Shown here: piece by piece, positions 35,701-50,825 of the stretch
Position numbering within the stretch: the first letter of the stretch is position 1
How the letters are laid out: each line of letters opens with the position of its first letter
Source of the DNA: Phycomyces nitens
Taxonomy: Eukaryota > Mucoromycota > Mucoromycetes > Mucorales > Phycomycetaceae
Reading direction: 5' to 3'
Assembly (NCBI GenBank): GCA_022702545.1
Contig: JAHRBC010000008.1
Span: 868,001-932,000 of the forward strand
DNA length: 64,000 nt
Notes under the pieces: generated by a model
What the model saw: only the letters and a program-made list of their open reading frames with translations
The model's database searches: none
What the model was told of the DNA's origin: nothing
Position numbers and translations under genes: made by a program

Positions 35701-37010
35701 CATGCAATGTAAGGCACCAAAGCCAAAATTTAAAAATCTCTAGTTTGAGGAGCAAATGAGACTTTTGTTGGCTGCAGCCATTGCAATGCTGTATGGTACG
35801 TATATCACAGGGAGTGCCTAGTGAGCAATAGTCAAATATGGGCTTGATGGTAAAAGTTCAAAATTGACTAGACAAAAAAAAAAAAGTCTATATTTAATCG
35901 AGAAATTCGCAAAGTGTATATGGTTTCTGATGGACGATACTCGAGGGAAAATAATGTGATATAAAGCATCTTGTTTTAATGAAACCTCACATTTATTGTA
36001 GACATGTATACGCTTGTTGAAAAAAATACATCTTTATTTCTAACTTGAGATTTTCTCGACTATACTTTAATATGCCTATAATTAATATATTTAACCTGCC
36101 ATTGTTTCTGATATCGTGGGCAGAAACATATAAAAGATTGTAATAATAGGCTATCCTTTATTTTTTTTATTAAATGAAAAAGATGATTTGACGCTTGTGC
36201 CGATATAGTATGAGATAATTTGTCTTGTGTGAGCAATAAATCAGAGTCCCGAATAATTGGATAGAGTAAACCACAAAACCTGTCAATGTGCAATATCTCT
36301 TGTCGTTGATGTTTCTATTACTTTTTATTTATTTATTTTTGAATCATACCGTCAATTACAATTGGTATAAAGACAGTCAATAAATAAATGTCCTCTTTAA
36401 TGCCATCTAAAGCTTAAAAGCACTTTATGATGGGCCAGATAATATTAGGTGGACAATATTTGTATAAATATATTTATTTTTGACATTACACGATATAAAA
36501 TAAATAAATATAAACATACAATTTGCCGATGAAAACGTCAAGTACAGGTTTCCAAAACGTAAATCCAAATTTAAACTCAGAATGTTGGCATGGTAACCAT
36601 TGGACAAAATGTAACTTATTATTTTTAAGCCTCCCACTTGTTATTGGTATAAATAGATTATACAGCGTTTTAGGAAAGACCAATTAGGTTTTGCTATATT
36701 TCTTGATTAGAACAAGAATAAACACAATTAAGACTCCTCTCATAATCAACTGAATCCAACAACTCGGTATTTATTTGTACAAACAAATACAATTTTTTTT
36801 TTAGATTTTCTAGTTTAATAACACGCTAATCGTCATTTAAGCAAGACATACGATATATTCTCAAATGTCGTGATACTCTCAACAGTGCCAAGTGTTTTCT
36901 TTATTATGAAAAATGATGGGTACAATTGGTATTAATATTATTTTTATATATATAAAAAAAAAGAAAGGATTCATACAAAGTCTTGCTTTGATATTTTTTG
37001 TTTCTAGTTT
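32746..37010. other. 4.3 kb AT-rich spacer
   Basis: Long (TA)n-rich stretches, strongest at 33600-33790. No intact gene on either strand. A coding-like remnant is listed separately at 35131-35396. Confidence 0.5.
35131..35396 (+). pseudogene. Coding-like remnant, not identified
   Basis: Two stretches read like protein: SMGLLDDKGTMGYCVLGSFE up to a GTAAAG at 35211, then EGFWGHGVSELIKADPIVSY and onward to WGAAS and a TGA at 35394-35396. The two parts are not joined in frame by the visible splice signals, and the sequence upstream (from 34690) has several stops. I do not recognise the family. It may be a decayed gene or a chance reading. Confidence 0.25.
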
Positions 37011-38292
37011 CTAATTAAGAGGGCATATAAACCCTCCAGTAGGTGGTGTGATAGCAACAGTTGGTACCCACATAATTCCCCAGAAATGAAAAGACATCTA
37101 TGTAAAACAATAGTAGAATGCAGTACAATGTGATGCAATGCGATACAATGGAGTTTAATAAAGAAGTTCCCCTGTCCTCAGTAATTGCAACTTACATGAA
37201 GAACCACATTAAGAGAAGGTGGATCCCCTTTTTTTTGCGGCCCACAGGCTCTGTAGAGGTTCTGAAATGTTGGGTCTGTTGTCGAAGAGGCCGAGTATTC
37301 GACTGTGAGTCTGAGCTGCTGAGAGATGATCTTGCGTGGTGCAAATACCATTGGGCCTTGTGTTCCCCACCCAAATTGACGAAGTGTCAAGCTGTCCTTC
37401 ATATAAAAATCAAGTCCAGTAATATGAGTAGGAATCCAATTCTGACTGTTATCAAAAGTAGCATTGACAATCCAAGAAGAATGCAGCATCGGGTGTTGGT
37501 CTGTTCCCCAGTTCACCGGATCATCGCCACTCTCGACAGCACTGCCCATTGAAACAAGAGGTGTTCTTGGCCAGCAAAAGAACGCGGCAATCGCGCCAAG
37601 AATGAAAAAGATAAAGGCAAATATCACACAGATACGAGATGCCCGTGCCCCACGGCAGCATTTTCGCTTATTGATGGTGTGTTTGCTTTTATGAGAGAGA
37701 GAGACGGTATCAGAAGAAGGGTGCGCTGACCCATTGCTCTCGTAATCGCTTTTATTCGTTAATGACTTTTCGGTTGGTGTAGTGGGGTGTTTGGATGGTG
37801 TTGATTTGGCTCGACTGCCTTTGCTGTGGTTGCCATGGTGATGGTGGTGGCGGCGATGTTTTCCAGAGTGAGAGGTTGCCTCTTCAACACACATCTCAAC
37901 CTGGGCATAATCATATTCAACCGAGTATTCTGGGTAGTATTGGTATGGATATGGATAGTTTTGTCCTGGTTCACCTTGCTCATAGCAAGGCTGACAGTGA
38001 CAAGGATAGTCATTATTCACTCCATTCGCATAAACACTATCATTCTCTACAGTGGGAGTATTGGTCCCACTTTGATTACTGTAAGACTGACAGTTGATTG
38101 TATTGGAAGTAGAGGTTTGTGGATGGGCGCATTCACAGCTCACTATGATAATAGATCAGATAAGAGGATACACAAGGCAATTGTGGTCCTCGGCAACTTG
38201 CCTTGTTCCTTTTCTTGGTGGATATGTATCACTGACCCTTCATCCACGCTAAGATTTGCCTGGTGGGAGCCTGGTGTGTTATGATACTGCAT
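37011..38292 (-). CDS. Single-pass membrane protein, LEA2-like ectodomain
   Basis: Three exons: 38292-38202, 38142-37196 and 37097-37011; 374 residues. The N-terminal region (about 1-190) is hydrophilic with a Tyr/Pro-rich stretch (GQNYPYPYQYYPEYS), a His run, and Ser/Lys-rich segments. KRKCCRGARASR precedes a membrane segment (ICVIFAFIFFILGAIAAFFC). The extracytoplasmic part has the LEA2-like pattern IVNATFDNSQNWIPTHITGL and ends GGFICPLN. It resembles the protein at 25471-26570 in topology and in the Cys/basic patch before the membrane, but not closely in sequence. Intron 1 must use a GC donor (AAG|GCAAGT) to keep the frame; intron 2 is GT-AG with a conserved GTAAGT. Confidence 0.62.
38143..38201 (-). 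other. GC-AG intron in LEA2-like gene
   Basis: 59 nt, donor in the context AAG|GCAAGT, acceptor CATAG. Joins KEQ to VSCECAHPQ in frame. The GT two bases downstream shifts the frame. Confidence 0.65.
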
Positions 38293-39768
38293 TTTGGAAT
38301 GAATATAAAAGAAAGGCAAAGAATTGGGCAACCATACCGTAAAACATTGAATATACAGCGAAAAAAAGAAGCAGACTTTATGCCACCAATTGCATGACCA
38401 TACGAGAAAAGAAGGACGAGTGAAGGGTAAGGGGAAGTGGACGATGCTTTTCTCCTGAGCCATAAAGAGTAGATTTTTGCTGCATTTGCTTTACTCTCTC
38501 CTTTATTGTACCACATCTTGCTAACCTTTATTTCAAAATAATATATCTAATCTAGAGACCAACGATTATACTGTTATATATATATTGGTCTCTCTTTGTT
38601 GATATACTTCAAGGTTACTTAAACGCTTTATGTTTTGTGAAAATCAGTGAGACCCTTGACCCCTTGAGGGAGAGGTTGCATGATGGCTTGCCTAGATGCT
38701 CTACAGAAAACATATAAAAAAAAGTACTTTATCTATACAAGAACATCTTAGATTTGAAACGATCGACATTTATTTATATCCACAAGAGTAAGTTACCCCC
38801 ATACAAGACACCATTTTAAACAATCTGATGAGAAAAGAAGAAAGGATTGCATATTTGGATGTAGTAAATCCCAAAGGAGTCCCACAAGCAATCTAGATAA
38901 ATATATTTTACGTTGTATTCTATTCTTTACATTGGATATATTTGACTATTTACGCGTACAAAGGATTCCAAGTATCAACATGTTGCATTTACCATTAATG
39001 AAACATGGAGCCAATTGGATATCCAGCTAAACAATAATACTAGCAGTGGACAATAATGTCTTTGAACGAGGTTCTTATTATAAGCAAAAAATAATAATAA
39101 CATACATTTGACTTGTATTGCCTCTGATGTACTATCCTTTGCATCTTGGAGCATATAAAAATACATTGCTTTGGGAAAATCGATTAATAGATTAGTCGAT
39201 ACTTGCACAAAAATACACCTGGGGCTGTCTAGAGTGCATATAAAGAGGAGCTGATGTCCGTGGTGAGCCTTGTAGTCTTTTGTTCGATTGTTCTTGATTC
39301 ATTCACAGTACTAAATATGATCTCAGTCGCATCTATTATGACTATTGAGATTCTCTACATGTCATCTAGTCTATATCCTTTTAAACCAATTGTAAAGTCA
39401 AGTCAAATAGAGTGGGATCATTTTTCTATTTTAAAAAAAAGAGGCTGCTTGTATTATACAGCTATTCTGGCAGACAGGCTCTCGAACTTGTCTCAATTAC
39501 AAGTATAATCGGGTATTGCAGGTGGCTCTGATCATTGCCGACATTACTTGCATTTTGGCCCAGTACCCAGTACCCAGGGTGTCGGATTAAGATATTTATG
39601 CCTACTTCTTTACCAAAGCAAAATTAACTAGAACCGCCAAAACGAGAGCAAACGATTACTGCTTGGTTTGATTGCTCGATTGTCAAACGGAGCCTTAATC
39701 CTGAATAGGATGAAAATACCTCAAAAGGAGCGTCCTACAAAAATCGTCGATACTCTTTACTCTTCTCA
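38293..39768. other. Divergent spacer, 1.5 kb
   Basis: Lies between divergent genes, so it should hold two promoters. Open frames at 38975-39208 (-) and 39254-39508 (+) show no motif. Confidence 0.5.
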
Positions 39769-42067
39769 ATGGCTCAAGTAAAACCTTTTGGCTCGTGGCC
39801 TTCACCCATCACCGCAGAATCCTTGGCGTCCGTATCGCCTCTTATCGATATATGTGTGGACCAGACCACCAATTCAGTCTTTTGGTGCCAGGTTATGTCC
39901 TCTGAAAAGGGACGCACTCAAATCTTCCAGAGACCACTCGACGCCTCGGCACCTCCAAAGGCACTTTTGCCTCTGGAATACAACTGCCGTACACGCGTCC
40001 ATGAATACGGACAAGGCGCCTTGATGGTCAAGAACGGACTCTTGATCTTCTCAAACGACGCCGACTGCCGACTGTATAAGATTGACCTGGTCAATGCTCC
40101 TGACACCATTGTCGCCATTACTCCAGAGTCAGAGTGGTTCCGATATGCTGACATTGTTTTGGACGAGAAACTGCGTTACTTGGTGTGTGTAAGAGAAGAA
40201 CATTTTGAGAATGAGCAGCCCAAGGATGTCGTAAACACACTTGTTGCCATTAGCCTAGAGGAAAAGGACCTTTCCAAGGCTGTCAAGGTTATCGTAGAGG
40301 GTGCCGACTTTTATTCCACTCCTCGCATCTCTCCAGATGGCAAGACACTTGCTTATGTTGACTGGGTTCACCCCAATATGCCCTGGGATTACACCCGTCT
40401 GCACACTGCCAAGATTTCTTACTCTGAAGGAGAGTGTTCTTTGTCATCAACCAAGACTGTGGCTGGTGACACAATTGAAGAAAGCATTGTGGTAAGTCGA
40501 TAAAGTACAAGGTGGTCTTCCATGGCTTATTCTGTCTATACCAGCAACCAGAGTTTGGCATCGATAATGTCCTATACTTTGCCTCTGACCGTTCTGGTTT
40601 CTGGAATCTATACCGCTATAAAGACACTGTGGAACTCTTGCTGGACAAACCCATTTCCCAAGACTTTGCTGGGCCTCCATGGAGATTCAACAACTCCTAT
40701 TACACCCCTTTTAGTTCTGATCCCACCAAGCTCTTGTGCATCAATAAAGATAGCCTTGCAGTCCTGAATACATCCGAAAAGACATTGACCAACCTGGCTC
40801 TTGAATTCACCCATTTCAATCAACTTCGCACCTACAGCGGGGCATGTCCAGAAACCGTTGTTGTGAATGCTGCCTCAACTGTGCAGCCCAGCCAGCTGAT
40901 ATCTTACTCTCTCGTTGATCAATCCCTGCTCCATGTTCTGAAAGAATCATCTGCGCCTAAGCTTGACGCAGACTACATCTCGGTTGGAAAGGAAATCACC
41001 TTTCTGACTACCGATAATAAGGAAGCCTATTGTTACTTTTATGAGCCCAAGCACCCAGAATACATTGGTAAAGGCAAACCTCCACTGAGAGTGCTGTCCC
41101 ACGGAGGCCCAACCGCAGAATCTCCCAATTCCTATTCCAGAGACATCCAGTACTGGACTACACGTGGATTTGCCATTGCGGATGTAAACTATGGTGGCAG
41201 TTCTGGCTACGGTAGAGAGTACCGCAATCGCCTAAAGAAGCAATGGGGTGTCGTCGATGTCGATGATTGCTGCAATGCAGCTCTTTATCTGGCCAAGGAA
41301 GGACTTGTGGACCAAGAGAAGCTGGCCATTGTGGGCAGCAGTGCTGGCGGATTCACAACACTGTAAGCAAATGCGAAGGCAAAAAGAAAAAAAGAAAACG
41401 AAGAACAAGTTAACATATTGTTCTTGATAGTGCAAGTGTCGCTTTCCGTGATGTCTTCAAGGCAGGATGCTGTATGTATGGCATCTCTGACATTACCCTG
41501 TTGGCCAAAGAAACCCACAAGTTTGAGTCGAGATACCCTGGTAAGTTGGAGATTCTGATGTACATTGTGTGCTTTATTGAATACATTGCATCTGTAGATC
41601 AATTGATCGGCGAGTATCCCAAAGATAAGGCAATCTACGAAGAACGGTAGGATTCCAATAACTCTAGAAAAAGATACCAGCATCAGACAGTTCAGTTACT
41701 AATCCACCATTTGATATCTGCAGCTCTCCACTCTTCTCAGCTGATAATATCAAATGCCCTGTCATCTTCTTCCAAGGTTCTGAAGATAAGGTTGTTCCTC
41801 CTTCGCAGTCAGAGGTCATGGTAGAAGCACTCAAGAAAAAAGGCATACCCGTGGCCTATGTTCTTTATCAGGGAGAAACTCACGGTAAGCCGAGCAATAA
41901 TGACAGGTCCAAATAAAGATAGTTTTTTTAACTTGGCATAAATAGGATTCCGTCTTGCAGAGAACATTAAGCGCACAAAGGAACTCGAACAGTGGTTCTA
42001 TGGCCAGATCTTTGGGTTCCCGGTTCCTGATGTACAGGGTGTCGAGATTTACAACTTTCATAAATAA
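39769..42067 (+). CDS. S9-family peptidase (acylaminoacyl/dipeptidyl peptidase type)
   Basis: Serine peptidase of the prolyl oligopeptidase clan, probably cytosolic (no signal peptide). Six exons: 39769-40491, 40545-41362, 41431-41540, 41598-41646, 41724-41884 and 41946-42067; 660 residues, all GT-AG. The N-terminal two thirds are a seven-bladed propeller of WD40-like repeats (for example VLYFASDRSGFWNLYRYKDT). The C-terminal third is the alpha/beta hydrolase: oxyanion region VLSHGGPTAE, nucleophile Ser507 in GSSAGG, Asp588 in GSEDKVVP and His620 in GETHGFR, so the catalytic triad is complete. Preference for acylated peptides or dipeptides cannot be decided from sequence. TRM8 follows 229 bp downstream on the same strand. 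Confidence 0.92.
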
Positions 42068-42295
42068 GGCCATGTTGGATTCTATTTCTGAAAGACATTT
42101 GTATTTGTCTTTGGAATTCCCATGAATTTATGAAATTCTGGAATTCCTCTTTCTTTCTTTCTTTCTTTTTTTTTTTTTTTGGAAATAAAGCGCTTGATGC
42201 TTGAAATGTCGGAGTTAATACGCATTGGTGGCTTGGTTATGCGCACAACCCAATATCGAAAAAAAAGATAGACAGGACAAAGCAATCTTGTACAA

Positions 42296-43404
<1,109 letters not shown>

Positions 43405-45577
43405 GATGAGCTATTCAATTATATATATATAAAAAAGGACTCAAGGGTATTGGCCTCTTGGACCATGTGTATATTTAAAGCCTTGTCCACCTCAATCTAT
43501 ACAATCGTAAAGAAATATATACAACTAGTGTAGGTATGCCAGATATCACAAGGGATATACAGTTGTCAGCTCAAGACATGGTCATTAATAATCTATCTGA
43601 CAGTACAAGTGATCCTTTTTTCTTTCTTTCTTTGTTGCATTATTTCAGGTCTATCCTTGTGCCTTGTCAGGAGTGCATTGGTGTTGAACATTTATCAAGA
43701 AAGTGATACTCCTCTTTAATATCATAAAGAGAATGTGATGTAACCAGATATTTAAGTATTCAACTTCGCTTTAAAATTAGAGCTTAATGGGTATGATATT
43801 AAGAAAAATATATGCACAAGCCCAAAAGTATCATTCGCCTTTATACCTATTTAATATCATATATTATGTCTGACAAGCTTATGATTACAACCACAATCAT
43901 ATTTACAACAAAGTTGCCTATTGCATGTTTAGATGGTCAATCCCAGTCCTGGGACGTTGGTACCTCTACGCCACTAGGCATATACAACCTTTAGAATACG
44001 AATATGACCAGACGAGTATTGCTTAAAATAAAGAATACTAATAATACTAAAAGCATATCTAGGCACCATAAATACTTATATTTTTCTATTCTTAAACACC
44101 AATACCAATAATATTTTATCTGCAGATCCAAGTGCTTATATGCAATAATTGCGACCAAGATCCAGACACTCTTATACATTATTTAAGAAGGAACCCCTAA
44201 GCGTTCTAATGCCATATTATATAGTCTTGAGATTTCCGAATGATCAGTAACAAGCTTGAACCAAAGGAAAAAAATGTCTGGCATTGCCTGTTTGTTGTTC
44301 TGTTTGCCAGAAATTATAAATTTAACAGTTTAAACTTAACGAGCCTCACTACTTATCAAGCTCATTTGCGTCCAAATGCACCATTATGATGTAGCTTGCA
44401 TTAGGCACTCTCATTAAGTTAGTTCCATAGAATAAGGCACTGGAATCGGTGCAGAAATACGGCAACTTAAAACGCATTGTGATATCAACGTCCCAAAAAA
44501 CTATTAAACTTGTTGCGAACAGACTCCAAGATGATTATTCTGTCATTCTGCCATGATTTCTAATGGGCCAGATCAGATTAATGAATAAAGCATAGAGAAA
44601 ACGTACGTCTCTATAAGAAGCTCCTGTTCATGTCAATTGTGCCTTTCAGTACAAAGGGGAAAGGCGTCTGGCGCCACTGATGACTTTAAGAATACCCAAT
44701 CATTTGCCACCAATTCAATCTATCCAACTGTATGTTGTGCTTTTGCTAAAAAAAAAATATAAAATATGCATGTAAGCTGTATAGATATGAGTACTCTGTT
44801 TTTGTAAAATGTAGACGAGTTCAAAGACGTACGGCGATTCCAACAAGACAATATTTTTTTAGCCTCATTTATAGCCTTGATGTGTAAAACATGAGATCAG
44901 CAAGAAAACACAGTGTTATTTCCATCAATAAAGACAATTTTGCCAAGGTGTGTGCGTGTTTTTAACATGCAGGAGATATGAGACATTGTTTTCTTTTTTC
45001 GCATAGTTGGCCTCTCCAGAGTCAATCGACTCGCTCTAGTGGAATCTTGCCGCCATCAGCCTGTCTTTGTCCTTTCTCTAATAAAAAGAAGGGGGAAAGT
45101 AAAGGGGGTGTGTAGAGAGGGGGTACGCTAACGAGGCTTCTTATAGAAACTTGCGTGGTGTCTGATGGCCCACAGCTGTTTCTTATGATTGGATGTGTAG
45201 GAAATCTGCAACTCAGCATGGGGATGAATGTGTATAGATGTGCAAGCACACGTCGAGTATTTCTACAAATCTTTTAATAGACTTTTTTGAATAAAACAAT
45301 CGTTTGGTTGAGTAAATAGTAGCCGTACTAAAGCAATGGAATGATAGTAAAGATCCCAAATCAAGCCAAACAGCCAAATAGCCAAGAGAATCCCTGACCA
45401 AGCTCCTTTTCGGATTAATTCTACTATTCAGTATCGCAATAGAGCGCAGTCTTGTTAAAGAAAACCTTAAACAAGCATAGAATACCAAGTGCCTCACAGG
45501 CATCAAACCCAATCTTATAAAAGCAGCCATGGTTCTTGCCTTGGTTCACTTCTTTTTGATCTCATTAACCTCACCTT
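43405..45577. other. 2.2 kb spacer before VTC4
   Basis: No supported gene. A minus-strand open frame at 45213-45530 lacks motifs and overlaps the expected VTC4 promoter. Sequence is AT-rich with short TTTC and TA runs. Confidence 0.5.
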
Positions 45578-48019
45578 ATGAAATACGGACTCGAGTTACA
45601 GCAGAACATATTCACTCCATGGCGTTTGTCCTATATTGCTTATGATCTACTCAAACAAGAACTCAAGACACGTCAAACACATCATGGCTGGACAAGACGA
45701 GATGAAGATGACTTTATTGGCCTATTGGACAACGAACTCACAAAAGTCTATGATTTCATTAATGCCAAATTATCAGAGATTGATGCCCGTATACTCTACT
45801 GTGAGCGCACCATAAACGGGCTACAGAAGAACACCTCTGTGTCTCAGGATATAAACTATGGTCTTATGGACGAAACTCTGACAGAAATTCTCTTTGACGT
45901 AAATGATCTCTCCAAGTTCACACGTGTGAACTTCACCGCAATCCAAAAGATCATAAAGAAGCACGATAAATGGACACATTTAAATTTGAAGCAGGACTAT
46001 GTACAGACTTTGCGAAATAAACCACTTGATAAACAGCGATTCGATGTAGCCATCATCTATATATCTGCTCTTCATGATATTTGTCGGAACCGAGGAGAAA
46101 AGCCCACGGGAAATTCAGCTGCAGGTGGCGACCAGAATGCATTCGAACGTGCCACGGCCAAATACTGGATCCACCCTGACAATGTAACCGAAGTCAAGGC
46201 CATCATTATGCTGCACCTTCCAGTACTGATCTTTGATAAGAACAAGCAATGGGAAGCTTCAGATTCAGCAATATCCAGCATCTACTTTGAGAATCAAAAC
46301 TTTGATCTCTACACTGGCCGTCTTCAACGGGACGAGGGAGCAGAGGCAATACGCTACAGATGGTAAATACATTATGCATAAAGATAATTCCATATCTTAC
46401 CATAATTTTTTTCGACTCCTTTAACTAGGTACGGTTCTATGCAATCTCAGGACATTTTCATCGAGCGCAAAACACATCATGCACCTTGGCTTGACGGTGC
46501 CTCTGTTAAAGACCGGTTCAGACTCAAGGAACCCCAAGTGAACAATTACTCCTCTGGAAAACTCACGGCAGATGTGATAGCAAACGATCTGCGCAGAAAA
46601 GGCATGGGACCAGAGGCTGTCAAAGACGTCCATTTTATTGCCCAAGGCATACAAACATCTTTAAAAGAAAAGGGGATACAGCCTATGCTCAGAGCCTTCT
46701 ATAATCGCACAGCATTCCAACTTCCAGGCGACCAGCGAGTTAGGGTCTCGCTTGATACTGACCTCACATTCATACGAGAAGATCAAGCCTATGCTGAAAA
46801 CTTCCAAAGACATCGTCCAAACTGGCGTCGCACTGATGTTGGTATCGACTATCCATTCTCTTATGTCCCAGATAAGGACATCCTACGATTCCCTTTTGCT
46901 GTTCTGGAAACAAAACTCCAGACCCATCTTGGCCAAGAACCTCCAGCATGGCTTACATCCTTATTGGAGTCCCATCTGGTCCATGAAGTCCCACGCTTCT
47001 CAAAATACCTTCATGGTGCAGCTCACTTTTATCGTGATCGTCTTCCGCTGCTGCCATGGTGGCTGTCTGAGCTCAGTGTAGACATACGAAAGCCTCGTGC
47101 TGAGAACACAGGCTTAACAAGATCTCGTAGCTTTAAGCCTCTTATAGATGGTCGTTATCGCCGAACAATGATTGAAGAGAAAGAAAGAGCCCAGATCCAG
47201 AATATTGAAGTAGAACAAGATCAAATAAGTAACCAAAGCGACCCAGTTACCACTCTGCTTTCGGCCTCTTCTGAAGCACGTACCCTTGGTCGACAAGTAA
47301 GCGCAGGGTCATTTCAAAAGAAGTATAACCTTCATCATGTTTCCGTTGATATACCAATGGAAACTGGTAATTCAGGTTAGTCCATTAGACAAGAATCTTG
47401 GTACCTAGCCCTACTAACGGACGTAATACTATAAAATATACACAGAGGCAACTAAGAAGAAGGGGTGGTTGAATAAGATGAGTGAGCCGTACTCGACTTT
47501 ACTTCCTGTGTCAAGACAACCAAGAGAAGAATCAAGTGCGCCACAGACAAGTGAATCTTCTGGTGAGAAACCAAAGAAGCAAAAGAAGATAAAGGTGGAA
47601 CCCAAAGTATTTTTTGCCAATGAGCGTACCTTTATATCCTGGCTTCAGTTCTCAGCCTTGCTTCTTACGGTTGCTCTGAGTCTGTTAAACTTTGGCGATC
47701 ACATATCTCGTGCAGTAGGAGGTGCTCTGATAGGACTAGCCACAGCAGTTGCAGCTTACGCCTTGTACCGCTATGAGAAACGAGCATGGTATGGTTATTG
47801 GGTATGAATAACATGATTGATTTACTAATATTATTCAACTCTTAGGATGATTACCAACCGTATCGAGGGCCGCTATGATGATATATGGGGCCCTGCTGTC
47901 CTTTGCATTTTGCTGATAACTGCACTAATAGTACGTCTGAAAGAGATTCTGTTTAATGACTAAAGATACTAATGATAAGCATTTTTTGTAGGTCAATCTT
48001 TATGTACGATTTAGATAAA
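45578..48019 (+). CDS. VTC4: VTC4-type polyphosphate polymerase
   Basis: Catalytic subunit of the vacuolar transporter chaperone complex, which makes polyphosphate from ATP and moves it into the vacuole. Five exons: 45578-46362, 46429-47375, 47446-47788, 47846-47930 and 47993-48019; 728 residues. An N-terminal SPX domain ([20 protein letters not shown], later [14 protein letters not shown]) senses inositol pyrophosphates. The tunnel domain keeps the residues needed for catalysis: Lys in AKYWIHPDN, both Arg in IRYRWYG, Lys in IFIERKTHH and SVKDRF, Glu in [17 protein letters not shown], Lys in RFSKYLHG. This fits Vtc4 rather than the inactive Vtc2/Vtc3. Three C-terminal membrane helices (DUF202-like, starting at [18 protein letters not shown]) complete it. 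Convergent with RPN11, 399 bp away. Confidence 0.95.
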
Positions 48020-48417
48020 TATTTATTTTTTTAAAAAAAAGACGCCGTACTCATCGTCATTGGCGTTGTATAACTCTGGGCTATTTATCTATATTGATCA
48101 ATTCATATCACTTTACACTCTTGTGAATTGTCTTTAATCAAATCATTTTCTTTTCTTTTTATCAAATAATATTGTTTTGAATATGTAATTTACAAGCGAT
48201 CCATCAACATCATAGGCATAATATTCATTTATTCATTGAAATCGTATACATTAAAATGTTTAACTATTAATACTATAATGTTTCTGAATATTGGCTGATA
48301 AAAAGCACCATGTACTGGCTAGAATGGATCAATAAAGTCATTGGGTTCTCAAAGATCGATTTGTTTTGTTAATGGTAGATATATGTTTATTGCGAGCCTT
48401 TATGTTTACTTTTACTC
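48020..48417. other. Convergent 3' spacer
   Basis: 398 bp between the ends of VTC4 and RPN11; shared 3' regions with several AATAAA-like strings. No gene. Confidence 0.6.
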
Positions 48418-49832
<1,415 letters not shown>

Positions 49833-50458
49833 TAGAGTTTAGAGAAAAGTGATCGCGGGATAAGAATAAAGAAGACATCCCCTTTCTCTCTTCACTCAAG
49901 TATAAAGTGACGCGTCCATTCTGACTAGTACCTCTTGTACGTCATTGGCCAGGTCACGTGCGTCCTGTACTCAATGCGCTTTGATTGACAGAGGGGTTCT
50001 TGGGAACAAGCAGTCTGTAGATAGATCAAGATACAATTGATGAAAATAAATAATTGCTCTAGGACAACAAGATAACACATATATAAAGGCCCTATTTGTC
50101 CAATTGAACAAAATATACTTTTAATATCCATGTTTATATTTATTGCGGTAGGAATATTCTACAATTAAACTGTCTTTCTCAAAGTATATAAATAATTCAA
50201 TATTCAGTTAAAAAAAATTAGTTTGTATGTTTGTGCGATAGGTTTATTTATTATTGCAAGGATATTTTGGTAGGTGTACAGGAAGATTAAGTATTATTAA
50301 CCAATGTCTTGTTGGATTTCTATATACATTTGATTTACTATGAAATATTATATACCCAAATTGATAAACCTGTCAATATATGCATATATATGCGTGTAAT
50401 CATAATTCATACTCTAATTTTTATAGACAGTTTACCCCAAGTGTTACTTGTGTAAACC
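49833..50458. other. Spacer between RPN11 and decayed ORF
   Basis: About 625 bp, increasingly AT-rich away from RPN11. Holds the RPN11 promoter. No gene seen. Confidence 0.5.
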
Positions 50459-50755
50459 ATGTCAGGTAAACAAAAAGTGACTAACGGTGAAGCTCAGGAT
50501 AAGTTAGATATTTAGAGTGTTGATATCTCTGATATTTATCTTAAATAGCATGGTAAACTGCATACTTTAAAATTAGCAGTTTTGACAGATGTCAAAAGTA
50601 GGGAATCAATAAAAACTCTCCTACAGAAAATAGCGTTTAAATCAGTTGATCTAGGCAAAGGCTCATCCTTGGTGATCAACATGGGGCTACCAACACATCA
50701 AGGACCTTTGGTAATATATTCTGAATGTGGAGTACCCTCTGCAGTCGCAAGTTAA
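50459..50755 (+). pseudogene. Decayed ORF beside the palindrome
   Basis: A 99-codon reading frame from ATG to TAA with two in-frame TAG stops (50513 and 50546). Between and after the stops it reads like protein, for example TDVKSRESIKTLLQKIAFKS and SLVINMGLPTHQGPLVIYSE. Family not recognised. It could be the 5' part of a gene or mobile-element ORF whose remainder lies in the left palindrome arm, where further protein-like stretches with stops occur in the same direction (about 51075-51500). Confidence 0.4.
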
Positions 50756-50825
50756 CATTAACAATTCAATCTCTGGTTACTCTATAATAAATGGAGAATT
50801 TACATATCGAAATAAGACACACTAC

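Noticed and set aside
45213..45530. 105-codon minus-strand frame upstream of VTC4
   Set aside because: No motif, base composition like spacer DNA, lies where the VTC4 promoter is expected.
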